From Holosporaceae bacterium (GTDB lineage: Bacteria; Pseudomonadota; Alphaproteobacteria; UBA3830): DNA of 9,832 nt. This document shows, piece by piece, positions 1-6,111 of the stretch. Numbering within the stretch: position 1 is the first letter of the stretch; each line of letters opens with the position of its first letter. The position numbers and the translations under genes are program-made. The DNA lies in assembly GCA_031262635.1 (NCBI GenBank), contig JAISHN010000079.1:1-9832 (forward strand). The letters run 5' to 3'. The notes beneath the pieces are model-generated. The model saw only the letters and a list, made by a program, of their open reading frames with translations. It was not told where the DNA came from and did not search any database.

Positions 1-92
1 GGAGTTCTGGTTGTATTTTTGATTTTGCAATGCTCCTCAATCTGGCTCTTCTTTATGCAATCGCCAAATAGTTCTGCGATACCTTTTTTCAT
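1..92 (-). CDS. Partial ORF running off the left edge, N-terminal 30 residues only
   Basis: Reading from an ATG at 92 toward position 1 the frame stays open to the window edge, giving about 30 residues that begin MKKGIAELFGDCIKKSQIEE. The peptide is charged and looks cytoplasmic. An AAGGA-type ribosome binding site lies about 8 nt upstream of the ATG (complement of roughly 100-105), which supports a real start. It lies downstream of, and in the same direction as, the ABC genes, separated from the ATPase stop by about 180 nt. I do not recognise the family from so short a piece. The plus strand is also open from 1 to a TAG at 109-111, but that reading is very hydrophobic and looks like the antisense shadow. 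The rest of 93-271 holds only a small inverted repeat (taatcc at 157-162 against ggatta at 170-175) without a T-run, so I do not call a terminator. Confidence 0.35.
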   Translation of the reverse strand, partial: MKKGIAELFGDCIKKSQIEEHCKIKNTTRT

Positions 93-271
93 GGCTAAAG
101 TCCTTGTATAGATCTTTGACGCTTTAGCCGCTTTTCATTGATATCTCAAGCCTTTCTAATCCATTATTGGGATTACGAATTATTTGACTTTTACAGCTGC
201 GAGGAGAGCAAGGCTGGAACCAAATGAAAAATCCCTGTTTCTATAGTCTTACAAGCCAATCCTCCGCGGGG

Positions 272-1072
272 CTAGTTCTGCGGAACGGGTAGTTTTATGT
301 CTTTTACCTGCGGCGGTATGTTAAACGAAGCGAAAAGGTCTTCGAGTTTTATATTCTTTTTCTCTTCGCCGCCAAGATTTAACGCTACTTGTCCGCCGTT
401 GAGAACGATTATTCTATCGGACGCTTCAATGGCGAATTTAGGATCGCTGACGACCATAATCGTCGTTATTTTTTTAGATCGGATAATTTTTTCGGTAGTT
501 GCAAGCAAAGCTCTAGACGATTCTTTGTCCAATCCTGTGGAGTGTTCGTCTATTAACAATACTTGTGCGCCTTTAATGACAGCGATCATCAAGCCTAAAA
601 CTTGTCTGTAAGTTTTGGATATATTGACGGCTTTTTCGTCGACAAGATCCTCCATTTCCATAAAGTTTAGGTCTCGAAGCTGCTTTATAAGAGCTTCTCT
701 CAGGCCGTCTGGAATCGCAGGCTCTATGAGGCTTCTTTCCTGATGATGTATGCTCGCTATAGCAAGATTTTCGAGGACTGTGAGGTTTCCGGCGGTCGTT
801 AGATCGTGATCGTAAAACACTCCTGAAAAAAACGCGGATCTTTCGGCTAAAGTTTGAGAAGTTATGTCCGTTTTGTCGAGCCATAGCTTTCCGAAACTCG
901 ACTTTATATGCCCCGCTAAGAATCTTAGCAGAGTGCTCCTACCGCTGCCGTTGTTGCCGAGTATCGAGATGACTTCGCCGTCTTGAGCGGTAAAATTAAC
1001 GCCTCGCACGGCGACTCTTTCCAACAAAGTCCCAGGATTAAATACTACGAATAAATCTTCTAGCCGGATCAT
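272..1072 (-). CDS. ABC transporter ATP-binding subunit with degenerate catalytic motifs (COG1101-like)
   Basis: Nucleotide-binding subunit, 266 aa, expected on the cytoplasmic face of the permease encoded just upstream. The whole-length pattern matches the ATPase of ABC systems that use PF04392-type binding proteins: a Walker A region at 39-47, a helical region about 95-145, Walker B VLLIDE at 171-176, a D-loop STGLD at 178-182 and a C-terminal strand region after 205. Several motifs are off consensus. Walker A reads GNNGSGRST, so the essential Lys is Arg45. The Q-loop position reads VFYD (Tyr88 for Gln). The signature is ISKTY at 151-155 instead of LSGGQ. The switch His is Ser209. No frameshift or stop is present. 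The start ATG overlaps the permease stop by 4 nt (ATGA), with AGAGG about 6 nt upstream, indicating translational coupling. Family assignment is firm; ATPase activity is doubtful, and the substrate is unknown. Confidence 0.88.
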   Translation of the reverse strand: MIRLEDLFVVFNPGTLLERVAVRGVNFTAQDGEVISILGNNGSGRSTLLRFLAGHIKSSFGKLWLDKTDITSQTLAERSAFFSGVFYDHDLTTAGNLTVLENLAIASIHHQERSLIEPAIPDGLREALIKQLRDLNFMEMEDLVDEKAVNISKTYRQVLGLMIAVIKGAQVLLIDEHSTGLDKESSRALLATTEKIIRSKKITTIMVVSDPKFAIEASDRIIVLNGGQVALNLGGEEKKNIKLEDLFASFNIPPQVKDIKLPVPQN

Positions 1073-1932
1073 AGCAAACCTCTTAATCTTTTTCTGTCGT
1101 TAAGCGAAGCCATTAGGAATATTAAAGCTACCGAGATAATTATGCCGTGGTATTCCGCTCCGATAATTTCAGCTCCGCTGAACATGACGGCTCCTATTAG
1201 CGTTTTGTATATGAAGGCTCCGGCAAAGCACCCTGTTATGGCCGCTCTAACGGTTTTTGGCGGTATGATTGTTTCTCCAATTATTACCGCGGCTAGGCCG
1301 AACACTAAGGCTCCGTCTCCCATTATCGAGGAAAAAGAATGAGATATCTGAGTTATTAACGCTCCGGCGAGAGCTGATAATCCGTTTGCGACGCCGAGTC
1401 CTATCCAAAGCATATTTGCCGAATCAATTCCTAAAGACTCGGATATAATTTGACCGCCTCCGTTTACTCTCATGGCTAATCCGTATTCAGAATTCAGCAT
1501 TCTAAAGAATAAAAAGGTTACTGCCAACGCGACTACTAGAGTAAGTAAAAAAGTTCCGGCCGCCGATACGGACGTTAAAAACGTTTTCGAGGTTTGCAGT
1601 TCTTCTATTAGAGCTAGTTTCGTTATAAAAGTCTGCATAGCGACCAAAGTGATAATACTGGCCAAAGCAGGGTCGACCTTTATATGCGAAACTATGGAGG
1701 CGGTCATGAATCCCGCGAATACGCCGAAGGAAACCGCGATTAAAAAAGAGACTAACGGATTTATGCCTGAAACGACAAGAGCGCCGTAAGAACATCCGCC
1801 GAGCGCGACGCTCGCGTCGCAAGTGATGTCCGTGATGTTGAGCACTTTAGTCGATAAATAGACGTTTAATCCTATTAACGCGAAAGCCAGCGACATTGAA
1901 AATACGTTTATTATGCTGTCTATCATAAACAT
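1069..1932 (-). CDS. ABC transporter permease (COG4120-like, BPD_transp_2 fold)
   Basis: Integral inner-membrane subunit of 285-287 aa with about eight hydrophobic segments spread from residue 6 to 276. Recognisable family stretches are the loop GLAMRVNGG (151-159) followed by SESLGID (164-170), the cytoplasmic loop expected to contact the ATPase, and GLAAVIIGE (212-220). The length is usual for the family and no degradation is visible, in contrast to its ATPase partner. Systems of this type are usually encoded as binding protein, permease, ATPase and are often annotated as amino-acid or uncharacterised uptake systems. Here the binding-protein gene is absent: 355 nt without a gene lie upstream. 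Two in-frame ATGs exist, at 1932 and 1926; the ribosome binding site favours 1926. The gene overlaps the ATPase by 4 nt. The substrate cannot be read from the sequence. Confidence 0.88.
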   Translation of the reverse strand: MFMIDSIINVFSMSLAFALIGLNVYLSTKVLNITDITCDASVALGGCSYGALVVSGINPLVSFLIAVSFGVFAGFMTASIVSHIKVDPALASIITLVAMQTFITKLALIEELQTSKTFLTSVSAAGTFLLTLVVALAVTFLFFRMLNSEYGLAMRVNGGGQIISESLGIDSANMLWIGLGVANGLSALAGALITQISHSFSSIMGDGALVFGLAAVIIGETIIPPKTVRAAITGCFAGAFIYKTLIGAVMFSGAEIIGAEYHGIIISVALIFLMASLNDRKRLRGLL

Positions 1933-1934
1933 CG

Positions 1935-1941
1935 ACCTCCA
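1935..1941 (-). promoter_or_regulatory. Ribosome binding site that decides the permease start
   Basis: The minus strand reads TGGAGGT here, a strong Shine-Dalgarno match. It is only 2 nt from the first ATG (1932) but 8 nt from the second in-frame ATG (1926). Normal spacing therefore favours 1926, giving a 285-residue protein beginning MIDSII rather than MFMIDS. Confidence 0.65.
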
Positions 1942-2287
1942 TTACTAAAAGCGGACGCGTTTTCTATCGCGGCGATAAAAGAGCCGTAAGCCTAGAGCGA
2001 AGAATCTAACGTCTCTACGAAGAAAGCGACAACGCGTTAATCGCTTCGCCGTCGCCGCGAAAATGATAACCCGCCGCGCTGGTTTCTCTTTTTGACGTCA
2101 TCCCTAAGGATGTTTCCGGCTGAACGACCTATAACGACGCGCGACCTCTTCGGTTTTAACGTCGTTTAATCCTTTCGCCGGAATGCGTCCTTTTCGGAAC
2201 GTTCTAGAGAACCGCAGGGCTCGCCGTCTCGCAAAGACGACGAACCCCTAAGATTCCCCGCGTTTTTCGCCCTTCCGCTTTATTATT
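1942..2287. other. Gene-free spacer with short hairpins and probable decayed repeat remnants
   Basis: No ORF of coding quality is present in any frame. The spacer holds several short dyads: tatcgc/gcgata at 1965-1977 about 35-50 nt upstream of the permease start (a possible operator), catcc/ggatg at 2099-2112, gttct/agaac at 2201-2212 and cgtct/agacg at 2225-2239. Words such as 'cctagagcgaagaatc' (about 1991-2006) and, on the minus strand, 'TTTGCGAGACGGCGAGCC' (about 2218-2235) resemble the palindromic repeat near the right end of the window and the wider 'GTCATTGCGAGCGAAG' repeat class, but are too diverged to call as intact copies. The promoter of the ABC pair should lie here; I could not identify a convincing -35/-10 pair. 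Confidence 0.4.
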
Positions 2288-3349
2288 TTAAACAAACTCC
2301 TCCGCGACGGGGGCGGTAGTTTCTTTACCGATTTTGTCCCAATTCTTTTCTATCCACTTATCCGCAGACTTTCTTCCAGCGTCGAACAGATGTTTCAAGA
2401 ATTCCATGTCAGTGTTCAACTTTGAAGACCATCCGAGATCGTAGAACACCGCCTCGTCTTCTATCATGTGTACGAAACATCTCTTTAGCTTGCCTGGCTC
2501 GACGATCTTTTCATCGATAAGCTTCGTAATGAAATGCATAGAACGCATCTCTCTCATGATCGAGGTGTTGTTCGTGATTTCATTCAGTCTGTCGCCTATC
2601 TCTGAAGCCGTCATAGGCAGCCTGTTTCTGTGAGTAGGATTGAGCTTGATCAACATGATGTCTGGAGTTTCGCAATCGTAAATCAACGGGTAAATTACCG
2701 GATTTCCGATGAATCCTCCGTCCCAGTAATACTCGCCCTTGACCATCACGGCCGCAAACAACGTAGGAAGACACGCCGTCGCTAGCATAGCTTCCGTACA
2801 CAACTCTTTATCTACGTTGGAAAACACTTTTAATTTTCCGGTGTAAACGTGAGTAGCCGCCAAGAATACCTTTACAAGGTCGCTTCCGTTTAATACGTCA
2901 AAATCAAACATTTCTTCGACGAGGTCCTTAAGCGGATTTGTCCCAAGCGGATTCATCTGGTATGGCGACAAGATTTTGCTTAGAAAGTCAAAGAACAAGA
3001 ACCCAGGGGAATTGTGCATTGTATATTTTCCCATTAGAACGTCTAATACTCCAGGCTTAAATATGCTGGCCTTACCGCCTTCCGCGTTCTTCTCCCAGTA
3101 CGTCTTCATAAGCTCGCGAGCGCCTTCGTTTCCGCCGGTAATAATTCCCTGGGCGACGGCGACGGCGTTCATCGCGCCTGCGCTAGTTCCAGATACTCCC
3201 TCAATTATAAGGTCTTTTTCTTGCAGTAGTCTGTCCAAAACTCCCCATGTGTAGGCGCCGTGAGCTCCGCCGCCTTGCATCGCGATGGAAATTCTCTTTT
3301 TTCCATCTTTAAACTCTTTCTTTTTCCCTTCCACTGGTATTCTAACCAT
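2288..3349 (-). CDS. Patatin-like phospholipase / lipid acyl hydrolase
   Basis: Predicted serine hydrolase of 353 aa that cleaves acyl groups from phospholipids or other lipids through a Ser-Asp dyad. The patatin core begins near residue 18. It carries the oxyanion-hole loop GGGAHG (26-31), the nucleophile elbow GTSAG (54-58, Ser56) and the DGG motif (210-212, Asp210), so all catalytic elements are present. The C-terminal part, with RLNEITNN (254-261) followed by MREMRSM (265-271), matches the alphaproteobacterial and Legionella patatins often found beside 3-hydroxybutyrate dehydrogenase (PatD-like); that dehydrogenase is not in this window. There is no signal peptide and no membrane segment; the N-terminus is Lys-rich, so it is cytoplasmic or exported by a signal-independent route. 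The start is well supported by AAAGGAG 5 nt upstream (3355-3361). It lies 41 nt behind the STAS gene in the same direction and may share its transcript. Confidence 0.93.
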   Translation of the reverse strand: MVRIPVEGKKKEFKDGKKRISIAMQGGGAHGAYTWGVLDRLLQEKDLIIEGVSGTSAGAMNAVAVAQGIITGGNEGARELMKTYWEKNAEGGKASIFKPGVLDVLMGKYTMHNSPGFLFFDFLSKILSPYQMNPLGTNPLKDLVEEMFDFDVLNGSDLVKVFLAATHVYTGKLKVFSNVDKELCTEAMLATACLPTLFAAVMVKGEYYWDGGFIGNPVIYPLIYDCETPDIMLIKLNPTHRNRLPMTASEIGDRLNEITNNTSIMREMRSMHFITKLIDEKIVEPGKLKRCFVHMIEDEAVFYDLGWSSKLNTDMEFLKHLFDAGRKSADKWIEKNWDKIGKETTAPVAEEFV

Positions 3350-3390
3350 AGTAGCTCCTTTCTTCTATTTTGCTTTAATTAAATCCTAAA

Positions 3391-3723
3391 TTAGTTAAAA
3401 AATTCTTTAGATTCGGCCAAATTTGGAAATATTTTTAAAATTTTATCGAATCCGCTTATTCGAAAGACTGAAAATATCTTTTCCGGCATGTCTATAAGAG
3501 CTAGAGCCCCTCCCGAAGCGGTTAATTTCTTGCCGGCCATTAAAACGACTCTTAGCCCCGCGCTGGACATATAATCGATTTCATTAAAACGAATCGCTAA
3601 TTTTTTGCCGCTAGCGACGGCGCTCATGACTCCGTCTTCAAAAGCCTTTGAGGTTGAAGTGTCGACTCTGCCTACCGGCGTTACCACAGTTATTCCGTCT
3701 TCTTCGGCAATCTTAATCTCCAT
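3391..3723 (-). CDS. STAS-domain anti-sigma factor antagonist (RsbV/SpoIIAA-like)
   Basis: A single STAS domain of 110 aa spans the protein, the usual size for the family. The phosphorylation loop reads DYMSSAGLRVV (50-60). By alignment with SpoIIAA (DSSGL), Ser54 is the likely phospho-acceptor and Ser53 takes the place of the Asp, a common variant in the SSAGL subgroup. In the standard circuit the unphosphorylated protein binds the RsbW-like kinase and frees its target; the kinase phosphorylates the Ser and the PP2C phosphatase removes the phosphate. All three components are adjacent here. The gene overlaps the end of the kinase gene by 11 nt and has its own strong AAGGAGG site. Assignment to the STAS family is secure; the ultimate target is not encoded nearby. 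Confidence 0.93.
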   Translation of the reverse strand: MEIKIAEEDGITVVTPVGRVDTSTSKAFEDGVMSAVASGKKLAIRFNEIDYMSSAGLRVVLMAGKKLTASGGALALIDMPEKIFSVFRISGFDKILKIFPNLAESKEFFN

Positions 3724-4147
3724 GATTTTCCTCCTTATTTTTGTTACAAAGCGCGACTTTTACACACAATCGATTTTGATCGTCGACTCTCGAATATTCG
3801 ATAACTTCCGATAATTGTTTCACCATGAAAATACCAAGCCCGCCTAATTGCCGTTCTTCTATAGAAGAATCAACGTCGGGATCGGCCTGGCTTGAAGGAT
3901 CGAACGGAATTCCGTCGTCAATAACGTTCATTACGATATATTGGTCGTTTTTTTCCAAGCTTAGATCAAAAAAACGCTCCCCTCCGTCGGGATACGCGTA
4001 GCTGATAATGTTTGTAATAAGTTCGTCCAGTATAAGGACAACGTCGTGATATTTTTCGTCCGACACTCCGTTTTGAACGCAAAAATTGCGGACTATATCG
4101 CAAATTCTGCTTATTTCTTCGATATTATTTTTAATTTTAACTAACAT
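3713..4147 (-). CDS. Anti-sigma-factor-type serine kinase, RsbW-like HATPase
   Basis: GHKL/HATPase_c_2 protein of 144 aa, the expected length for an RsbW/SpoIIAB-like kinase. Visible ATP-site elements are the N-box DELITNIISYAY (41-52, Glu42 and Asn46), the G1 box DDGIPFDP (77-84) and the G2 box GGLGIFMVKQL (102-112). All look intact, so kinase activity on the adjacent STAS protein is plausible. By analogy it would also sequester a partner, classically a sigma factor, but none is encoded in the window. The start lies inside the last codons of the phosphatase gene (11-nt overlap) and no good Shine-Dalgarno is visible before it, so translation probably depends on ribosomes finishing the phosphatase. 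It likewise overlaps the STAS gene by 11 nt. It could act on a non-sigma target. Confidence 0.92.
   Translation of the reverse strand: MLVKIKNNIEEISRICDIVRNFCVQNGVSDEKYHDVVLILDELITNIISYAYPDGGERFFDLSLEKNDQYIVMNVIDDGIPFDPSSQADPDVDSSIEERQLGGLGIFMVKQLSEVIEYSRVDDQNRLCVKVALCNKNKEENHGD
3730..3736 (-). promoter_or_regulatory. Strong ribosome binding site for the STAS gene inside the kinase gene
   Basis: The minus strand reads AAGGAGG, 6 nt before the STAS ATG at 3723. It lies within the last codons of the kinase gene, encoding its KEE residues. It would give the antagonist independent and stronger initiation than the kinase, which has no such site, fitting a need for more antagonist than kinase. Confidence 0.7.
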
Positions 4148-5312
4148 TTGGCGCTACCCTTAATCTATATTTCAAACACAACGTCGTAATGTCGTCTGAT
4201 TGAGGAGTTCCCTTAGTAAATTCCCTAATCGACGCGATTAAAGCTTCTGTTAAAGCTTTTGGAATTGCAGTCGAATTCTTTTTAAGAACTTCCAAGAAGC
4301 GTTCTTTGTCATACTCGTCTCCTTCTTTATTAGCGGCTTCGGTGACCCCGTCCGTGTATAGCAAGATCATCTCTCCAGGAGAAAAACTATGAGCGTTATC
4401 GACAAACGCCGTTTCTTCCCAGATTCCCAACGCCATTCCTGGATCGCATTCCAGAAATATAGGATCGGCGTTCGGGCGAATACTCACGACGGGCAGATGT
4501 CCCGCGTTTGTGTAGAGCAGCTCATTTTTTTCAAGATCGAATATGCCGTACATGGCCGTGATGAACATGGTCGCGACATTCTCGGCGCACAATGATTTAT
4601 TCACGTATTTAAAGCATTCCGCCGGCGACGGATAACTCTTTGAAAACGACTTAATCAACGTTTTTCCGATAAGAGCGAACATAGCTGCCGAGACGTTTTT
4701 ACCGGACACGTCCGCCATAACGACTCCGAGTTTCGTGTCGCTAAGCCAAAAGAAATCGTAAAAATCGCCTCCGACTTCAGCCGCCGGAACGGTGTCAGCC
4801 CAGATTTCCAGACCGCCTTTTCTAACGACGTTTCCAGGCAACATACTTCTCTGCAACTTGGCTGAAACGTCTAATTCGTCTGAAATGGCGCTTAGTTTTT
4901 TAGTCGTCGCTTCGGATTGCTTTAGTTTTTTTACAACGTCGGCGGTTTTATTTAAAGTGTCGGAGAAGTCTTTGAAATCAATCGGCTTTATAACAAAATC
5001 GTGAGCGCCGCCTCGCATGGCCGCTCTCAGGGTGTTTATATCTCCATAGGCGGATATGACGACCGATCTCATCAGCGGATATTTACGCCGCAGCTGAGCG
5101 ATAAAACTGATTCCGTCCATTCCGGCGACGTTTATGTCGGACACAAATATGTCGAAAGCTTGACGTTTCAATAAGTCTAGAGACTCTTCATGGCATTTTG
5201 CAAAGGAGAACTCAAAAAGCCCCTTGCTAATCTGATGACGAAAATACTGCCGGACTAAATCCTCCGTGTCTTCTTCGTCGTCTAGAACTAGTATGTTCGC
5301 CAAAGTCGCCAT
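4137..5312 (-). CDS. Response regulator fused to PP2C-type (SpoIIE/RsbU) phosphatase
   Basis: Two-domain cytoplasmic protein of 391 aa. Residues 5-125 are a receiver domain: acidic pocket Asp11/Asp12, phospho-acceptor Asp59 (FVSDIN), switch Ser87 (VVISAY) and Lys109 (VIKP). A helical linker of about 115-155 leads to a PP2C/SpoIIE phosphatase domain at roughly 160-383. Its metal-site motifs are GGDFYDF (181-187, Asp183), ADVSGK (200-205), YTDGVTEA (319-326, Asp321) and SDDIT (372-376). All key residues are present. The expected role is to dephosphorylate the STAS protein two genes downstream when the receiver is phosphorylated. No histidine kinase is nearby, so the input is unknown. It is the first gene of the leftward run; its own ribosome site is weak (GGGGA about 4 nt upstream). 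It overlaps the kinase gene by 11 nt. Confidence 0.93.
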   Translation of the reverse strand: MATLANILVLDDEEDTEDLVRQYFRHQISKGLFEFSFAKCHEESLDLLKRQAFDIFVSDINVAGMDGISFIAQLRRKYPLMRSVVISAYGDINTLRAAMRGGAHDFVIKPIDFKDFSDTLNKTADVVKKLKQSEATTKKLSAISDELDVSAKLQRSMLPGNVVRKGGLEIWADTVPAAEVGGDFYDFFWLSDTKLGVVMADVSGKNVSAAMFALIGKTLIKSFSKSYPSPAECFKYVNKSLCAENVATMFITAMYGIFDLEKNELLYTNAGHLPVVSIRPNADPIFLECDPGMALGIWEETAFVDNAHSFSPGEMILLYTDGVTEAANKEGDEYDKERFLEVLKKNSTAIPKALTEALIASIREFTKGTPQSDDITTLCLKYRLRVAPNVS

Positions 5313-5572
5313 TATTCCCCGAAAAGCGATATTATTTTCGATTGTTTCATGAAAAGATTAAGAAAATGTGAATATAGACGGATAAATAACCGCGCCCCGC
5401 GACTTTTTATGCGTTAGGAGCCGCCCGCCTTATGAAAAAGACGCGAGAAACGGCGGCATTTTTTCCGCTCGTCGTCCTTGGCCAGAACGACAACGCAACG
5501 CGAGGCGCCGTCTTTCTTTTTCCTCGCGAACGATGTAAAGTAACGGCCATACGTTAAAAATGGATTTTTGAG
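5313..5572. other. Divergent promoter spacer with an imperfect long inverted repeat
   Basis: This 260-nt spacer must hold promoters for the leftward phosphatase run and the rightward trcR-tldD genes. The half next to the phosphatase gene is AT-rich (candidate TATATT and TAATAT boxes on the minus strand) but I find no convincing -35 element. The half next to trcR contains an imperfect inverted repeat: cgcgag 5442-5447 with ctcgcg 5523-5528, and acggcg 5450-5455 with cgccgt 5506-5511. The arms are interrupted by an A-rich segment on one side and its T/C-rich counterpart on the other. A small hairpin gtcgt/acgac sits inside (5471-5491). Confidence 0.4.
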
Positions 5573-6109
5573 ATGAAGCTACCTATTATGCCTCAAGGCA
5601 CCGCGATTTGGTTAGTCGAAAACACGGCTCTTACCTTTGAGCAGATAGCTAAATTTTGCGGGCTGCACGTTTTAGAGGTTCAGGCTCTTGCGGACAACGA
5701 AGTTTCCGTCGGCATGATTGGCGTCGATCCGATAGAGATGGGGCAATTGACTCGCGAGGAGATCGAAAGATGCTCTGGCGATCCAAAGGCGGAATTAGTT
5801 CTCGCAACGCCGAAATTTGAGACTTCGCAGATAAAAAAATCGAAGAAAAAATATACTCCTCTTCTAAAAAGACAAGATCGGCCGGACGCTATCGCTTGGC
5901 TGCTAAAATATTATCCCGAGATGTCCGACGCGACTATTTGCTCCTTGGTTTCGTCTACTAAAACGACCGTCGCTTCCATCCGCAATAGAACTCGCGCTAA
6001 GGTAAACGAGCTAAAGCCGCGGGATCCGGTTTTGCTTGGGTTTTGTTCGCAAATGGAATTAGACGCGGCTATCGCGGAGGTTCAGTCTAAAAAACAGGAA
6101 GAAGCGTAA
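5573..6109 (+). CDS. trcR: DUF1013 family cell-cycle transcriptional regulator TrcR
   Basis: Protein of 178 aa matching the alphaproteobacterial DUF1013/TrcR family along its whole length. The N-terminal half opens with the family hallmark PQGTAIWLVENTALTFEQIA (7-26), followed by FCGLHVLEVQALAD (28-41) and GQLTREEIER (57-66); this part looks like a helix-turn-helix unit. A Lys-rich linker (about 86-100) leads to the second conserved block KRQDRPDAIAWLL (99-111), a second HTH-like segment ending SIRNRTRAKV (135-144), and DPVLLGFCSQMELDAAI (151-167). Members are annotated as cell-cycle transcriptional regulators; direct targets cannot be inferred here. The start is the only ATG that leaves the frame open, with only a weak GGA about 8 nt upstream. 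tldD follows after 2 nt, indicating an operon. This gene is the best taxonomic marker in the window. Confidence 0.93.
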   Translation: MKLPIMPQGTAIWLVENTALTFEQIAKFCGLHVLEVQALADNEVSVGMIGVDPIEMGQLTREEIERCSGDPKAELVLATPKFETSQIKKSKKKYTPLLKRQDRPDAIAWLLKYYPEMSDATICSLVSSTKTTVASIRNRTRAKVNELKPRDPVLLGFCSQMELDAAIAEVQSKKQEEA

Positions 6110-6111
6110 AA

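Noticed and set aside
1..111. Open plus-strand frame from the left edge to a TAG at 109-111
   Set aside because: Strongly hydrophobic with a composition expected from the antisense of the charged minus-strand reading, which also has a start and ribosome site.
157..175. Inverted repeat taatcc/ggatta downstream of the ABC operon as a terminator
   Set aside because: Only 6 bp, AT-rich and without a T-run on the minus strand.
297..611. Plus-strand ORF of 104 codons opposite the ABC ATPase
   Set aside because: It is the antisense of a recognisable ABC ATPase and has no recognisable domain.
1942..2287. A tRNA or small structured RNA gene in the 355-nt spacer
   Set aside because: Short hairpins are present but no tRNA T-loop, CCA end or tmRNA-like end could be found.
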